From: Bacillus_I endophytica_A
GTDB lineage: Bacteria > Bacillota > Bacilli > Bacillales > Bacillaceae_H
Assembly (NCBI RefSeq): GCF_026790145.1
Contig: NZ_JALAMS010000032.1
Coordinates: 1 to 64,000, forward strand
Length of the DNA stretch: 64,000 bases
Reading direction: 5' to 3'
Shown: in pieces, positions 45,923 to 54,186 of the stretch
Numbering within the stretch: position 1 is the first letter of the stretch
Layout: the number at the start of each line of letters is the position of its first letter
The notes under the pieces: generated by a model
What the model was told of the DNA's origin: nothing
What the model saw: the letters and a program-made list of their open reading frames with translations, nothing else
Database searches by the model: none
Made by a program: the position numbers and the translations under genes

Positions 45923-45949
45923 AAAGGCTCAGCAACACGCCGAGCCTTT
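45923..45949 (-). terminator. Terminator after ytxJ
   Basis: Stem AAAGGCTC / GAGCCTTT with inner GC pairs and a six-T run on the minus strand; it isolates ytxJ from ccpA. Confidence 0.85.
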
Positions 45950-45982
45950 GGTATTACTCTTACATATTCCTCCAAAAGAATG

Positions 45983-46303
45983 CTATTCGTGTAAGTAACC
46001 ACTTAGTTTCTCGTACGTAATGTCAAAATGAGAGGTATTCCACTCTACGTTGCCTTGCTTAAAATAAAGAACTTGAGGTGATTCATGTTTTACATTGTAT
46101 TGTTCTGCCACATAATTTGAGAGAGGGCGTGCTTCTTGCACATATAAATAATAGCAGGGAAAATTTTCTTCTTTAGAAAACTTCTCATATTGTTCAAAAG
46201 CATTTTGACTAATAGGACACGTCGTACTATGTTTTAATAAAAATAACGTATTATTTTCTTCTAGTGCTTGATTTAATTGGTCTTCTGAAAAAATTTTATC
46301 CAC
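45983..46303 (-). CDS. ytxJ: Bacillithiol-system thioredoxin-like protein YtxJ
   Basis: Thioredoxin-fold protein of 106 residues. The single active-site cysteine is in STTCPIS (about 27-33), a monothiol CPxS arrangement fitting a bacilliredoxin-like role in removing bacillithiol from proteins. The B. subtilis gene is part of the ytxGHJ general stress operon. Here a terminator separates it from ytxH, so levels may be lower unless readthrough or its own promoter helps. Confidence 0.88.
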   Translation of the reverse strand: MDKIFSEDQLNQALEENNTLFLLKHSTTCPISQNAFEQYEKFSKEENFPCYYLYVQEARPLSNYVAEQYNVKHESPQVLYFKQGNVEWNTSHFDITYEKLSGYLHE

Positions 46304-46336
46304 GCTTACGACTCCTTTAGCTTGTAAAAATTAAAA

Positions 46337-46359
46337 CGTTGCTAATAAAATTAGCAACG
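46337..46359 (-). terminator. Terminator between ytxH and ytxJ
   Basis: Perfect 10-base stem CGTTGCTAAT / ATTAGCAACG around AAA, with TTTTAATTTTT after it on the minus strand. Confidence 0.8.
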
Positions 46360-46369
46360 CTTTATTTCA

Positions 46370-46786
46370 TTAATGCTGACTTGAAGGTGTTTCTCCCTTG
46401 TATTCAGGACTTTTTACTTCTTCATCTAGCTTTTCTAATTGATCTTCTACTTCACTTTCAAGAACTTGAAGACTTGCCTTTGAGATTTCGTCATCCTCTT
46501 TGTTACGGAAGCTTTTCACTTTATCCATCACATTAGATGACTGCTTTGAGAAATTTTGAGAAAAGTCTGCTGTTTTTCCTTTTGCTGATTCAGCAAATCC
46601 TTGACCTTTTTCAACAGCTACGTTTTTAAATTCCTCTGTTTTAAGGCGAACATATGCAGCTTGTTCGTTTAAATCTGTGCGAAGTTCTTTACCAGATTTC
46701 GGTGCTAATAGAAGTGCTGTAGCTGCGCCAATCACTCCGCCAATAACAGTCCCAACGATAAATTCTTTCCCGTTTCGATCGCCCAT
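46370..46786 (-). CDS. ytxH: General stress protein YtxH
   Basis: YtxH-family protein of 138 residues. A glycine/alanine-rich hydrophobic segment (about 8-28, IVGTVIGGVIGAATALLLAPKSGKELR) is followed by a long helical, charged tail like LEA or apolipoprotein repeats. The family occurs in many Firmicutes and is stress-induced; the mechanism is unknown. GGAGGAG precedes the ATG. Downstream of ytxG in the same direction with 25 bases between. Confidence 0.88.
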   Translation of the reverse strand: MGDRNGKEFIVGTVIGGVIGAATALLLAPKSGKELRTDLNEQAAYVRLKTEEFKNVAVEKGQGFAESAKGKTADFSQNFSKQSSNVMDKVKSFRNKEDDEISKASLQVLESEVEDQLEKLDEEVKSPEYKGETPSSQH

Positions 46787-46811
46787 AATTGAATCTCCTC
46801 CTTTTTAAATC

Positions 46812-47291
46812 CTACATATACATACGTGAACGTTTCGGAACGTTCTCTTCTTCAATTTGTGGTGATTGCTTTTGTTGTTGATTTCTTTTTCCTTTTACTT
46901 TGTTCCAAATATCCATTGCGACGTTACTCCATTGAACAACTTGAGCAATTTTATCCTTATTTGCTTCAGTTTGTTCTGTGACCGTTGTAGACACTCGCGA
47001 AATAGATGTGTTTAATCCTTGGATAGAGTTTCCTACTTGTCTAACAGAGTCTACTACACTGTTTAGTGACTCTGATTTTTTTTGAATGTCAACTGCTAGT
47101 GCATTTGTTTTATGAAGCAGCTCTGTTGTTTCAACGGTAATACCCTTCATTTGCGTTTCCACACCTGTTAACGTTGTAGACACAGAGTCTAACGTAGTTT
47201 GAACAGATCGCAAAGTTTTAGAGAGTGAAATAACGAGGAAAAGAAATGCAACAGCAATAACTGCAACGCTTAAGTACAAGATGATAATCAT
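46812..47291 (-). CDS. ytxG: DUF948 general stress protein YtxG
   Basis: A 159-residue DUF948 protein with one N-terminal membrane segment (about 2-24) and a long coiled coil (about 25-120) that resembles part of a methyl-accepting chemotaxis protein (repeated VxxxSxSTTLTGVET patterns). Ends with a charged glutamine-rich tail. First gene of ytxGH(J). The candidate sigma-B promoter lies about 35 bases before its ATG. GGAGG precedes the ATG. Confidence 0.88.
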   Translation of the reverse strand: MIIILYLSVAVIAVAFLFLVISLSKTLRSVQTTLDSVSTTLTGVETQMKGITVETTELLHKTNALAVDIQKKSESLNSVVDSVRQVGNSIQGLNTSISRVSTTVTEQTEANKDKIAQVVQWSNVAMDIWNKVKGKRNQQQKQSPQIEEENVPKRSRMYM

Positions 47292-47324
47292 GAACAGTAA
47301 CCTCCTACTCTTTGATACGATTCA

Positions 47325-47350
47325 CTACCCTTTTTCACCTAGAAACAAAC
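47325..47350 (-). promoter_or_regulatory. Candidate sigma-B promoter of ytxGHJ
   Basis: GTTTGT (47345-47350), 14-base spacer, GGGTAG (47325-47330) on the minus strand, compared with the sigma-B consensus GTTTAA-N12-15-GGGTAT. The operon is sigma-B dependent in B. subtilis. I found no well-spaced sigma-H promoter here. Confidence 0.55.
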
Positions 47351-47540
47351 ATATTATTCACTGTGGACAGGAATCTCGGAAAAAGGAAGTAGGTCTCTTT
47401 ATGTACTTATACTATTTTATCATTCGACAGAAAGAAAACAAACTCCTCTCTTTTTTTATTCCCTTTTATTCATATTTTTATGAAATTTTCCTCTTCTAGG
47501 GTACAATAAGGACAGATATTTATTTCCAAGGAGGTTCCTC

Positions 47541-48656
47541 ATGAAAGATCCAAGAATTCAACAACTAGCGAAAAACCTTATTCAATATTCTGTGAAGCTA
47601 CAAAAAGGTGAAAAAATTCTCATTGAAAACTTCGGTTTACAAAAAGAACTTGTTACAGCACTTGTAAAGGAAGCTTATGAAGCTGGTGGTCTTCCATTTG
47701 TAAGCTTAAAAGACCATACAGTAGATAGAAGTCTCTTAATGGGGGCTTCTGAAGAACAGTACGAGCTTATCGCTCAGTTTGAAGCGAACGTTATGAAAGA
47801 GATGGATGCTTATATTGGGCTTCGCGCAGGGGACAATATTTTTGAGCAATCAGATGTACCTGCTGAAAAAATGAAAATCCAAGGCGATACAGTAGGCAAG
47901 AAAGTTCATCGTGAAATTCGTGTACCGAAAACAAAATGGGTTGTTTTACGCTATCCTACAGAATCAATGGCTCAGCTTTCAAAAATGAGTAAGGAAGCTT
48001 TTGAGGATTTTTATTTCAATGTTTGTAATCTTGACTATGGCAAAATGAATAAAGCAATGGATGCTCTTGTAGAACTTATGAATAAAACAGATAAAGTTCA
48101 GCTTATTGGAAAAGATACAAACTTAACATTCTCTATTAAAGACATCCCTGCTGTGAAATGTGCAGGTGAAATGAATATTCCTGATGGAGAAGTTTTTACA
48201 GCTCCTGTTCGTGATTCTGTGAACGGAGTTATCACTTACAACACACCATCTCCATACCAAGGATTCACATTTGAAAATGTAAAATTAACGTTTGAAAATG
48301 GAAAAATTGTTGATGCAACAGCAAATGATACTGAACGTATCAATCATATTTTTGATACTGATGAAGGAGCTCGTTTTGTTGGGGAGTTTGCAATTGGGGT
48401 AAACCCATACATTCAACATCCAATGCAAGACATCTTGTTTGATGAAAAAATTGACGGTAGCTTCCACTTCACTCCTGGAGAATGTTATGAAGAAGCCTAT
48501 AACGGCAACCATTCTAACATTCATTGGGATATGGTAATGATCCAACGCCCTGAATATGGTGGAGGAGAGATTTACTTTGACGATGTTCTGATCCGCAAAG
48601 ACGGTCGCTTCGTCATTAAAGAGTTAGAAGCTCTAAATCCAGAAAACCTAAAATAA
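47541..48656 (+). CDS. M29-family metallo-aminopeptidase
   Basis: Thermophilic-aminopeptidase (M29) family enzyme of 371 residues, shorter than AmpS (about 410). The two-metal ligands are visible: glutamates in CAGEMNIPDGE (about 209-219) and GEFAIGVNP (about 277), and the cluster HSNIHWDM (about 325-332) supplies histidine and aspartate. It should remove N-terminal residues from peptides in the cytoplasm. AAGGAGG precedes the ATG with seven bases between. Monocistronic, convergent with murC. Confidence 0.88.
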   Translation: MKDPRIQQLAKNLIQYSVKLQKGEKILIENFGLQKELVTALVKEAYEAGGLPFVSLKDHTVDRSLLMGASEEQYELIAQFEANVMKEMDAYIGLRAGDNIFEQSDVPAEKMKIQGDTVGKKVHREIRVPKTKWVVLRYPTESMAQLSKMSKEAFEDFYFNVCNLDYGKMNKAMDALVELMNKTDKVQLIGKDTNLTFSIKDIPAVKCAGEMNIPDGEVFTAPVRDSVNGVITYNTPSPYQGFTFENVKLTFENGKIVDATANDTERINHIFDTDEGARFVGEFAIGVNPYIQHPMQDILFDEKIDGSFHFTPGECYEEAYNGNHSNIHWDMVMIQRPEYGGGEIYFDDVLIRKDGRFVIKELEALNPENLK

Positions 48657-48684
48657 AAAAGGTTCCCATTAGGGAACCTTTTTT
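48655..48684. terminator. Bidirectional terminator between the aminopeptidase gene and murC
   Basis: Perfect 13-base stem AAAAAAGGTTCCC / GGGAACCTTTTTT with a four-base loop between convergent genes. Confidence 0.9.
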
Positions 48685-49981
48685 ATACGAGCGTTTTTTG
48701 GTATAATTCTTCGAACTTTTGAATGTCTCCTGCTCCCATGAAAATTAAGACACCTTTTTCATGTTTGCTAAGCTTTTCAATACTTTCTTCGCTAATAAGC
48801 TCTGCACCTTCAATTTTAGAACGTAAGTCTTCAATTGATAAGTTTCCTTGTTTTTCACGAGCAGAACCAAAAATATCGCAAAGATAAACTTTGTCAGCAC
48901 TTTGAAGAGATTCTGCGAACTCCCCTAAAAACGTTTGTGTACGTGTAAACGTATGTGGCTGGAATACAGCAATAACTTCACGATCAGGGTATTTTTGACG
49001 AGCTGCACTAATTGTTGCTTGAATTTCAGTTGGATGATGTGCATAGTCATCAATAATTACTTGAGAACCTAACACTTTTTCACTGAAGCGACGCTTTACT
49101 CCTTCATAAGATTTAAAACGCTCTTGAATGATTTCAGAATCAATTTGCTCGTAGTGACAAAGAGCAATAACAGAAAGAGCATTCAAAATGTTATGGTCTC
49201 CATAACCTGGAATATAGAATGTTGCATAAAATGTATTGCGTACGAACACATCAAATGTTGTTCCTTCTGTTGTTTTCTCTACGTTGCGAGCTTGAAAGTC
49301 GTTTCCTTCTCGGAACCCGTAGTAGAGAACAGGTACTTTAGCTTGGATTTTTTGCAGATGTTCATCATCCCCACAAGCGATAATTCCTTTTTGCACTTGA
49401 AGAGCCATCTCTTGAAACGCACTAAATACATCATCTACGTTAGCAAAATAGTCAGGGTGATCAAAGTCAATGTTTGTCATAATTGCATAATCAGGATGGT
49501 AAGAAAGGAAATGACGACGATATTCACATGCTTCAAATGCAAAGTATTGGCTATCTGCCGTTCCCTTTCCTGTTCCGTCACCAATTAAATATGACGTAGG
49601 ACGCGCACCTTGAATAACATGAGAAAGCATGCCTGTTGTAGACGTTTTCCCATGTGCTCCTGTAACAGCAACGCTTGTATACTGTTTCATAAAATCTCCT
49701 AAAAAACGGTGGTAGCGAATGACTTCTAAACCTTGCTCTTTCGCTGCTTCAATTTCTTCATGCGTATCTGGAAATGCGTTGCCCGCAATAATCGTTAATC
49801 CTTCGTGGATATTATCTTTGGAAAATGGATGAATTGGTATGTTCCGATCTTCTAACGCTTTTTGAGTAAAAATCTTTTTCTCAATATCAGAGCCTTGTAC
49901 TTGAAAGTCCATATCATGTAAAATCTGCGCTAGTGCACTCATGCCAGTTCCTTTAATTCCAACAAAATGGTAAACAGTCAT
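48683..49981 (-). CDS. murC: UDP-N-acetylmuramate-L-alanine ligase
   Basis: Adds L-alanine to UDP-MurNAc in peptidoglycan precursor synthesis, in the cytoplasm. The 432 residues equal B. subtilis MurC. N-terminal UDP-binding FVGIKGTGMSALA (about 5-17), ATP loop TGAHGKTSTT (about 108-117), and the central DYAHHPTEI (about 307-315) are intact. GGAGG lies eight bases before the ATG. A long 5' region lies upstream. Confidence 0.97.
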   Translation of the reverse strand: MTVYHFVGIKGTGMSALAQILHDMDFQVQGSDIEKKIFTQKALEDRNIPIHPFSKDNIHEGLTIIAGNAFPDTHEEIEAAKEQGLEVIRYHRFLGDFMKQYTSVAVTGAHGKTSTTGMLSHVIQGARPTSYLIGDGTGKGTADSQYFAFEACEYRRHFLSYHPDYAIMTNIDFDHPDYFANVDDVFSAFQEMALQVQKGIIACGDDEHLQKIQAKVPVLYYGFREGNDFQARNVEKTTEGTTFDVFVRNTFYATFYIPGYGDHNILNALSVIALCHYEQIDSEIIQERFKSYEGVKRRFSEKVLGSQVIIDDYAHHPTEIQATISAARQKYPDREVIAVFQPHTFTRTQTFLGEFAESLQSADKVYLCDIFGSAREKQGNLSIEDLRSKIEGAELISEESIEKLSKHEKGVLIFMGAGDIQKFEELYQKTLV

Positions 49982-50385
49982 AGAAAAGAACCTCCAAAAT
50001 ACGTCTATCTGTAAGACAGTATATGACGTTTATCTTAATTTGGTTATAAATACTTGTAATCTTACTTCTGTTGCTTGCATAAAATTAAATTTTCAATCGT
50101 AAATCTTGAGCTTTTGACAGTAGAAAGAGGCTTTGCCTCAGGGTGCTAACGAGCTTAAAAAAGAATAAAGAACGTACTTTATGTACAGCTTTTCACTGTA
50201 ACAGTTCATCATTATACCATTTCTTTAGATAATAAACCATTACGATTGAGGATAAGTTTCTGTATTTTTTTCCTTTTTTTCCATATTTAGCTTTCCCTTT
50301 TTTCTACTTCTCTCATTCATAAAACTAGCTTTTTTCTTTTAGCTTCTGTACTTCTTCATCTTTGACATGCTATTTGGCGTGAAGT
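49982..50385. other. Long region between murC and sftA
   Basis: About 400 bases (530 including the sftA tail) with no supported gene. An extended -10 TGGTATAAT at 50211-50219 (minus) is the best murC promoter candidate, giving a leader of about 220 nt that holds a small GAGGC-AAA-GCCTC hairpin near 50150. A 26-codon minus-strand frame at 50240-50320 has no ribosome binding site. Confidence 0.4.
50211..50219 (-). promoter_or_regulatory. Extended -10 promoter candidate for murC
   Basis: TGGTATAAT on the minus strand is a perfect extended -10; the -35 region is poor, as allowed for this class. A start near 50204 would give a leader of about 220 nt. Confidence 0.4.
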
Positions 50386-50416
50386 AAGAGCACTTTCTAG
50401 AGCGAAATGTGCTCTT
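50386..50416 (-). terminator. Hairpin downstream of sftA
   Basis: Eight-base stem AAGAGCAC / GTGCTCTT with a 15-base loop about 100 bases past the sftA stop; only a short T stretch follows on the minus strand. Confidence 0.45.
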
Positions 50417-50511
50417 TAGCTGTAAAATAATGCTGTCTTTTCATATAGTAAAACATTTTTTGCCTCTCGACAACGTTAAGTTTTATTCTTCACATATATG
50501 CCATTTTTTTA

Positions 50512-53310
50512 TTAAAATGTACTTGTTCCTTGAAGCTCCATAAGTTCATCCTCGCTCATTAATACATCACGAGGCTTACTGCCTCTTGATCCTGAAATAA
50601 CGCCTTGTTCTTCCATCATATCAATAAGACGTGCTGCACGGTTATATCCTACTCGAAAGCGACGCTGAACGCTTGATGTTGAGGCCCCACCTTGATTGAT
50701 TACAAACTCACAAGCATCATAAAAAAGCTCGTCTTCATCGCTTGCAAAGCTATCATGCTTTTGAAGAAGCTGCTCTTGGTTAAATAAATAGTTCGGCTTC
50801 ATTTGGTCTCTTACATGCTGAACAACTTCATCAATTTCCTCATCTGACACAAAGTTCCCTTGGATCCGCACTGATTTTGACGAGCCATTTGCAAGCAGAA
50901 GCAGATCTCCTTTTCCGAGTAGCTTCTCAGCTCCTGCTGTATCAATGATTGTTCTTGAATCTACTTGTGAAGATACAGAAAAGGCAATACGCGTCGGAAC
51001 GTTTGCTTTGATCAGGCCTGTAATCACGTCTACAGATGGACGTTGTGTAGCAAGAAGCAGATGGATACCACATGCCCGAGCTTTTTGTGCGATTCGACAG
51101 ATTGCCTCTTCGACTTCCCCTGGAGATACCATCATAAGATCAGCAAGCTCATCAATGATAATAACAAGGTAAGGAAGCTCCTGCCCTTTTTCTCCTTTTT
51201 TCTCAACAAGCTCATTATACTTTTTAATATCACGTACTCCTGTATGAGCAAAGAGTTCATATCTTCTTTCCATTTCCTCCACAGCCCACTTCAAAGCAGA
51301 AGTAGCAGCTTTTGCATCTGTAATAACTGGGCTTACAAGATGAGGAATATGATTATATGGCGCAAGTTCTACCATTTTGGGATCAATAAGCATCAATTTC
51401 ACTTCATGTGGAGCTGCTTTATAAAGAAGACTGACAATAATTGTATTAATACACACACTTTTCCCTGAACCCGTTGCTCCTGCAATAAGACCATGCGGCA
51501 TTTTGTTTAAGTCCATCACAATAGGCTCACCTGAAATATCTAGACCTAAAGCAACAGAAAGCGGTGACGCGCTTTGTTGAAATTCGTTACTTTCTAGAAT
51601 TTCTTTTAAAAGAACAGGTTTGCTATTTCGGTTTGGAAGCTCAATACCAATTGCATTCTTGCCTGGAATAGGGGCTTCCATTCGAATATCTTGAGCCGCC
51701 ATACTTAACTTAATGTCATCAGTTAAGTTTGTTACTTTGCTTACTTTTACACCTGGTTCTGGCTGTACCTCAAAGCGAGTTACTGTTGGTCCTTGCGTAA
51801 CATTTACAACGCTTGCCCGAACATTAAAGTTAAAAAGAGTTGTGTTCAAGAGCTCGCTTTGACTTTGCATCCACTCTTCATCATCCCCTTCCGTTCTTGG
51901 AGGGTCTGCCAAAAGAGCTAGCTCAGGAAACTGATAATGTTCTCTATTAATCTTTTCTTCTAATTCTCTATCCCTGTTACTATCACGTTCATTCATATCT
52001 TCGTTAGTTGGAAGAATCGTCTCTTTTTCTACTTTTTTTTTTAATTCCTGTCGATCTTTTTTAAGCATCATAACATTGAAAGGAACATGCCGTTTTCGTT
52101 TCTCTTCCCTGTCATCAGGTGACACTTTTCTTTGCTCACGGACTTCCTCAACAGGAGCTTCAGTCTGCTTCTCTTCAATAGGCTCGGGTTCTTTTATCTC
52201 GTATTCTTCCATTCTTTCATCTTCTACTGAAGCTGAGCTTATGTCCTCTTTTCTCTCTTCTTCTATCTCTTGAATAGGAGACAAAGAGACAGAATTCCGT
52301 TTTGGTTGTTCATCTTCGATTTCATGCTTAAAAGAGTGAGCAGGAGCTTCCTCTTCTTCGTATAAATAAGGCTCTTCTGTAGCTGACACTTCTTCTTTTG
52401 CTTCATTCGTATACATAGAAGGTACTTCTTCAAGCTGCTCCGTCTCTTCGTAAGAAGCAACCTTCTCCTTTTGAAGTGGCTCACTTTCATTCATCATATA
52501 AATCTCTTCTTCTTGCGTCGGTGGTGAATGCTCTTCAAAAGTAGGGAAAGCACGATAAGCTGATTCATCTTTCTTCTCTATTTCACGTCGTTCTCTAATT
52601 GGCGCAGATGAAGGAAGCTCAAATTCAATAATGTCGTCATAAACTTCCTCAGGTTCCTCCTTTTTATCTGGACGCTGATTAAATCCATAAATAGGAGAAG
52701 GTATTTCAGTTGGGCGAAACGGTCTTGTTCTTAATTTTTCTTCTTCTACCTTTGGTTTTAGGTGATCAGAAGACATTCTTTCACTACTTTCTTGCTGCTC
52801 TCTCCATTGTTTTGGCGTTCTTCTTCTCTCTTTGGGCGAGAGAGAGCTTTCTCCATTAGAAACAGGATGTTCTTCATACTCTTCCTTCCAACGCGCTGAT
52901 GGACGGATCTCATGATTTCTTCTCCTATTAGATGGTCTACTAGATGGCCGTTTTGGTTGTTCTTCTTCTCTGTGACGATGAGCTGCGTTTTCTTCTTCTT
53001 TCCAACGCGCTGACGGACGCACTTCACGCTCCTCTTCTCGCTCTTGTCGAGGCTGTCTAACGTCTGCATTATCATCAATAAGAGGGAAACGAAACTTTCC
53101 TTTTGGATATTGATAAGCGACTCGCGTTTCCAAATCAGACTGCGGTGTTTTCACTCCGTTTGGCCCACTCGGTTTTACGATTGGATGTTTTGGTTGCTTT
53201 TTAGGACTTTGCTGCTGTTTCTTTTTCTCTTCTTGAGCAGGCTCTTCTACAATAATCTCTTTCACTTCATATCCTAATAAGTAATCCACAAATTTTCGGA
53301 TAAAACCCAT
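50512..53310 (-). CDS. sftA: DNA translocase SftA (soluble FtsK/SpoIIIE family)
   Basis: Soluble DNA translocase at the division septum that clears chromosomal DNA before closure. The 932 residues have no N-terminal membrane helices, setting it apart from SpoIIIE. A long charged, disordered linker (about 20-430) includes two copies of RPSARWKEE (near 100 and 140). The motor follows: Walker A GATGSGKS (about 590), Walker B IIDELADLM (about 690), ATQRPSVDVITG, and a C-terminal winged-helix gamma domain (YNRAARLIDMMEEQG). Start is ATG at 53310, eight bases after GGAG; GTG at 53319 is too close to it. Confidence 0.93.
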   Translation of the reverse strand: MGFIRKFVDYLLGYEVKEIIVEEPAQEEKKKQQQSPKKQPKHPIVKPSGPNGVKTPQSDLETRVAYQYPKGKFRFPLIDDNADVRQPRQEREEEREVRPSARWKEEENAAHRHREEEQPKRPSSRPSNRRRNHEIRPSARWKEEYEEHPVSNGESSLSPKERRRTPKQWREQQESSERMSSDHLKPKVEEEKLRTRPFRPTEIPSPIYGFNQRPDKKEEPEEVYDDIIEFELPSSAPIRERREIEKKDESAYRAFPTFEEHSPPTQEEEIYMMNESEPLQKEKVASYEETEQLEEVPSMYTNEAKEEVSATEEPYLYEEEEAPAHSFKHEIEDEQPKRNSVSLSPIQEIEEERKEDISSASVEDERMEEYEIKEPEPIEEKQTEAPVEEVREQRKVSPDDREEKRKRHVPFNVMMLKKDRQELKKKVEKETILPTNEDMNERDSNRDRELEEKINREHYQFPELALLADPPRTEGDDEEWMQSQSELLNTTLFNFNVRASVVNVTQGPTVTRFEVQPEPGVKVSKVTNLTDDIKLSMAAQDIRMEAPIPGKNAIGIELPNRNSKPVLLKEILESNEFQQSASPLSVALGLDISGEPIVMDLNKMPHGLIAGATGSGKSVCINTIIVSLLYKAAPHEVKLMLIDPKMVELAPYNHIPHLVSPVITDAKAATSALKWAVEEMERRYELFAHTGVRDIKKYNELVEKKGEKGQELPYLVIIIDELADLMMVSPGEVEEAICRIAQKARACGIHLLLATQRPSVDVITGLIKANVPTRIAFSVSSQVDSRTIIDTAGAEKLLGKGDLLLLANGSSKSVRIQGNFVSDEEIDEVVQHVRDQMKPNYLFNQEQLLQKHDSFASDEDELFYDACEFVINQGGASTSSVQRRFRVGYNRAARLIDMMEEQGVISGSRGSKPRDVLMSEDELMELQGTSTF

Positions 53311-53447
53311 TTTCATCACTCCAACGTTTTACTTTATCTATTCAAATTTCGGCTTAAATTTTTCACAAAGGATTTCTTTTTATTTTCACATACATTTTAC
53401 CACGTTTTTAAGATTTTCTATCCTCTTCTTCATATTTTTACAAATAA

Positions 53448-53475
53448 AGACCACTAGTGTATACACTAGTGGTCT
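53448..53475 (-). terminator. 28-bp perfect palindrome, probable ytpR terminator
   Basis: Two 14-base arms (AGACCACTAGTGTA and its exact complement) meet without a spacer. On the minus strand CTTTATTTG follows, so the RNA hairpin (loop formed by the central bases) would end the ytpPQR transcript. It could also be a protein-binding site because the symmetry is exact. Confidence 0.6.
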
Positions 53476-53580
53476 GTAATTTTATCAAATATAAAAAAGA
53501 GCTTTCAACGATTTTTAAACATTTGTAATGTCTGAAAGAAAAATGTAGTATTTGTCTCTAGACTCTCTTCTATTTGTTAT

Positions 53581-54186
53581 TTATTTGTCAAAAAAAGGTT
53601 TTCCAATTTCTGCATTATCTTCTAGAACAAGAATTCCTTTTTCCTTCGGTGCATTTGGAAGTGCTAATTCTTTTGCTGAACAAATCATTCCAGAAGAAGC
53701 AATGCCGCGAAGCTCTGCATCTTTAATTTCCATTCCACTTGGCATAACAGCTCCAACTTTTGCTACAACAACCTTTTGACCTTGATCAACGTTCGGCGCT
53801 CCACACACAATTTGAAGTGTTTCATTTCCTACGTTTACTTGACATACATTTAATTTATCTGCATCTGGGTGCTTTTCTTTTGATTCTACATATCCAACAA
53901 CAAACTTTGGTGATAAATCAACGTCTACTTTTTTAAAACCGCTTTTTTCAATTGTTTCATTGATTTTCTCTGCTAACTCTTCTGTTAGATCAACTAAGCC
54001 GTTTGCTGACACTGTAAAATATGTAGAAGCATTAAAAATATTGTATCCTGCTGTTTCGTTTGTTTTATTGTGATATACGCGTGCTACATCACCATTGCGC
54101 TCAACAGCTCGGTCTTGAAGCTCAAGTTCATTTATTTTTACGATGAGTGTATCACCGATTCCTTCTCGATTGTAAAATGCGTTCAT
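53581..54186 (-). CDS. ytpR: YtpR family tRNA-binding protein
   Basis: Protein of 201 residues with a C-terminal EMAP/tRBD OB fold like the N-terminal part of phenylalanyl-tRNA synthetase beta (VGYVESKEKHPDADKLNVCQVNVG, about 96-119). It should bind tRNA or structured RNA; the target is unknown. The N-terminal 90 residues are specific to YtpR. The start overlaps the ytpQ stop by four bases. Third gene of ytpPQR. Confidence 0.88.
   Translation of the reverse strand: MNAFYNREGIGDTLIVKINELELQDRAVERNGDVARVYHNKTNETAGYNIFNASTYFTVSANGLVDLTEELAEKINETIEKSGFKKVDVDLSPKFVVGYVESKEKHPDADKLNVCQVNVGNETLQIVCGAPNVDQGQKVVVAKVGAVMPSGMEIKDAELRGIASSGMICSAKELALPNAPKEKGILVLEDNAEIGKPFFDK

Noticed and set aside
47325..47350. 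Sigma-H promoter overlapping the sigma-B promoter of ytxG
   Set aside because: An AGGTGAA and a GTGAAT are present, but only 17 bases separate AGG from GAAT, shorter than the spacing of known sigma-H promoters such as spoVG.
49124..49588. 154-codon frame on the plus strand
   Set aside because: It lies fully inside murC on the opposite strand, is rich in cysteine and leucine as expected for a shadow frame, and has no ribosome binding site.
50240..50320. 26-codon minus-strand frame between sftA and murC
   Set aside because: Lysine-rich peptide in an A-rich stretch without a ribosome binding site.
51043..51468. 141-codon plus-strand frame inside sftA
   Set aside because: Antisense to the conserved SftA motor domain and with an implausible composition; the murein/translocase frame explains the sequence.
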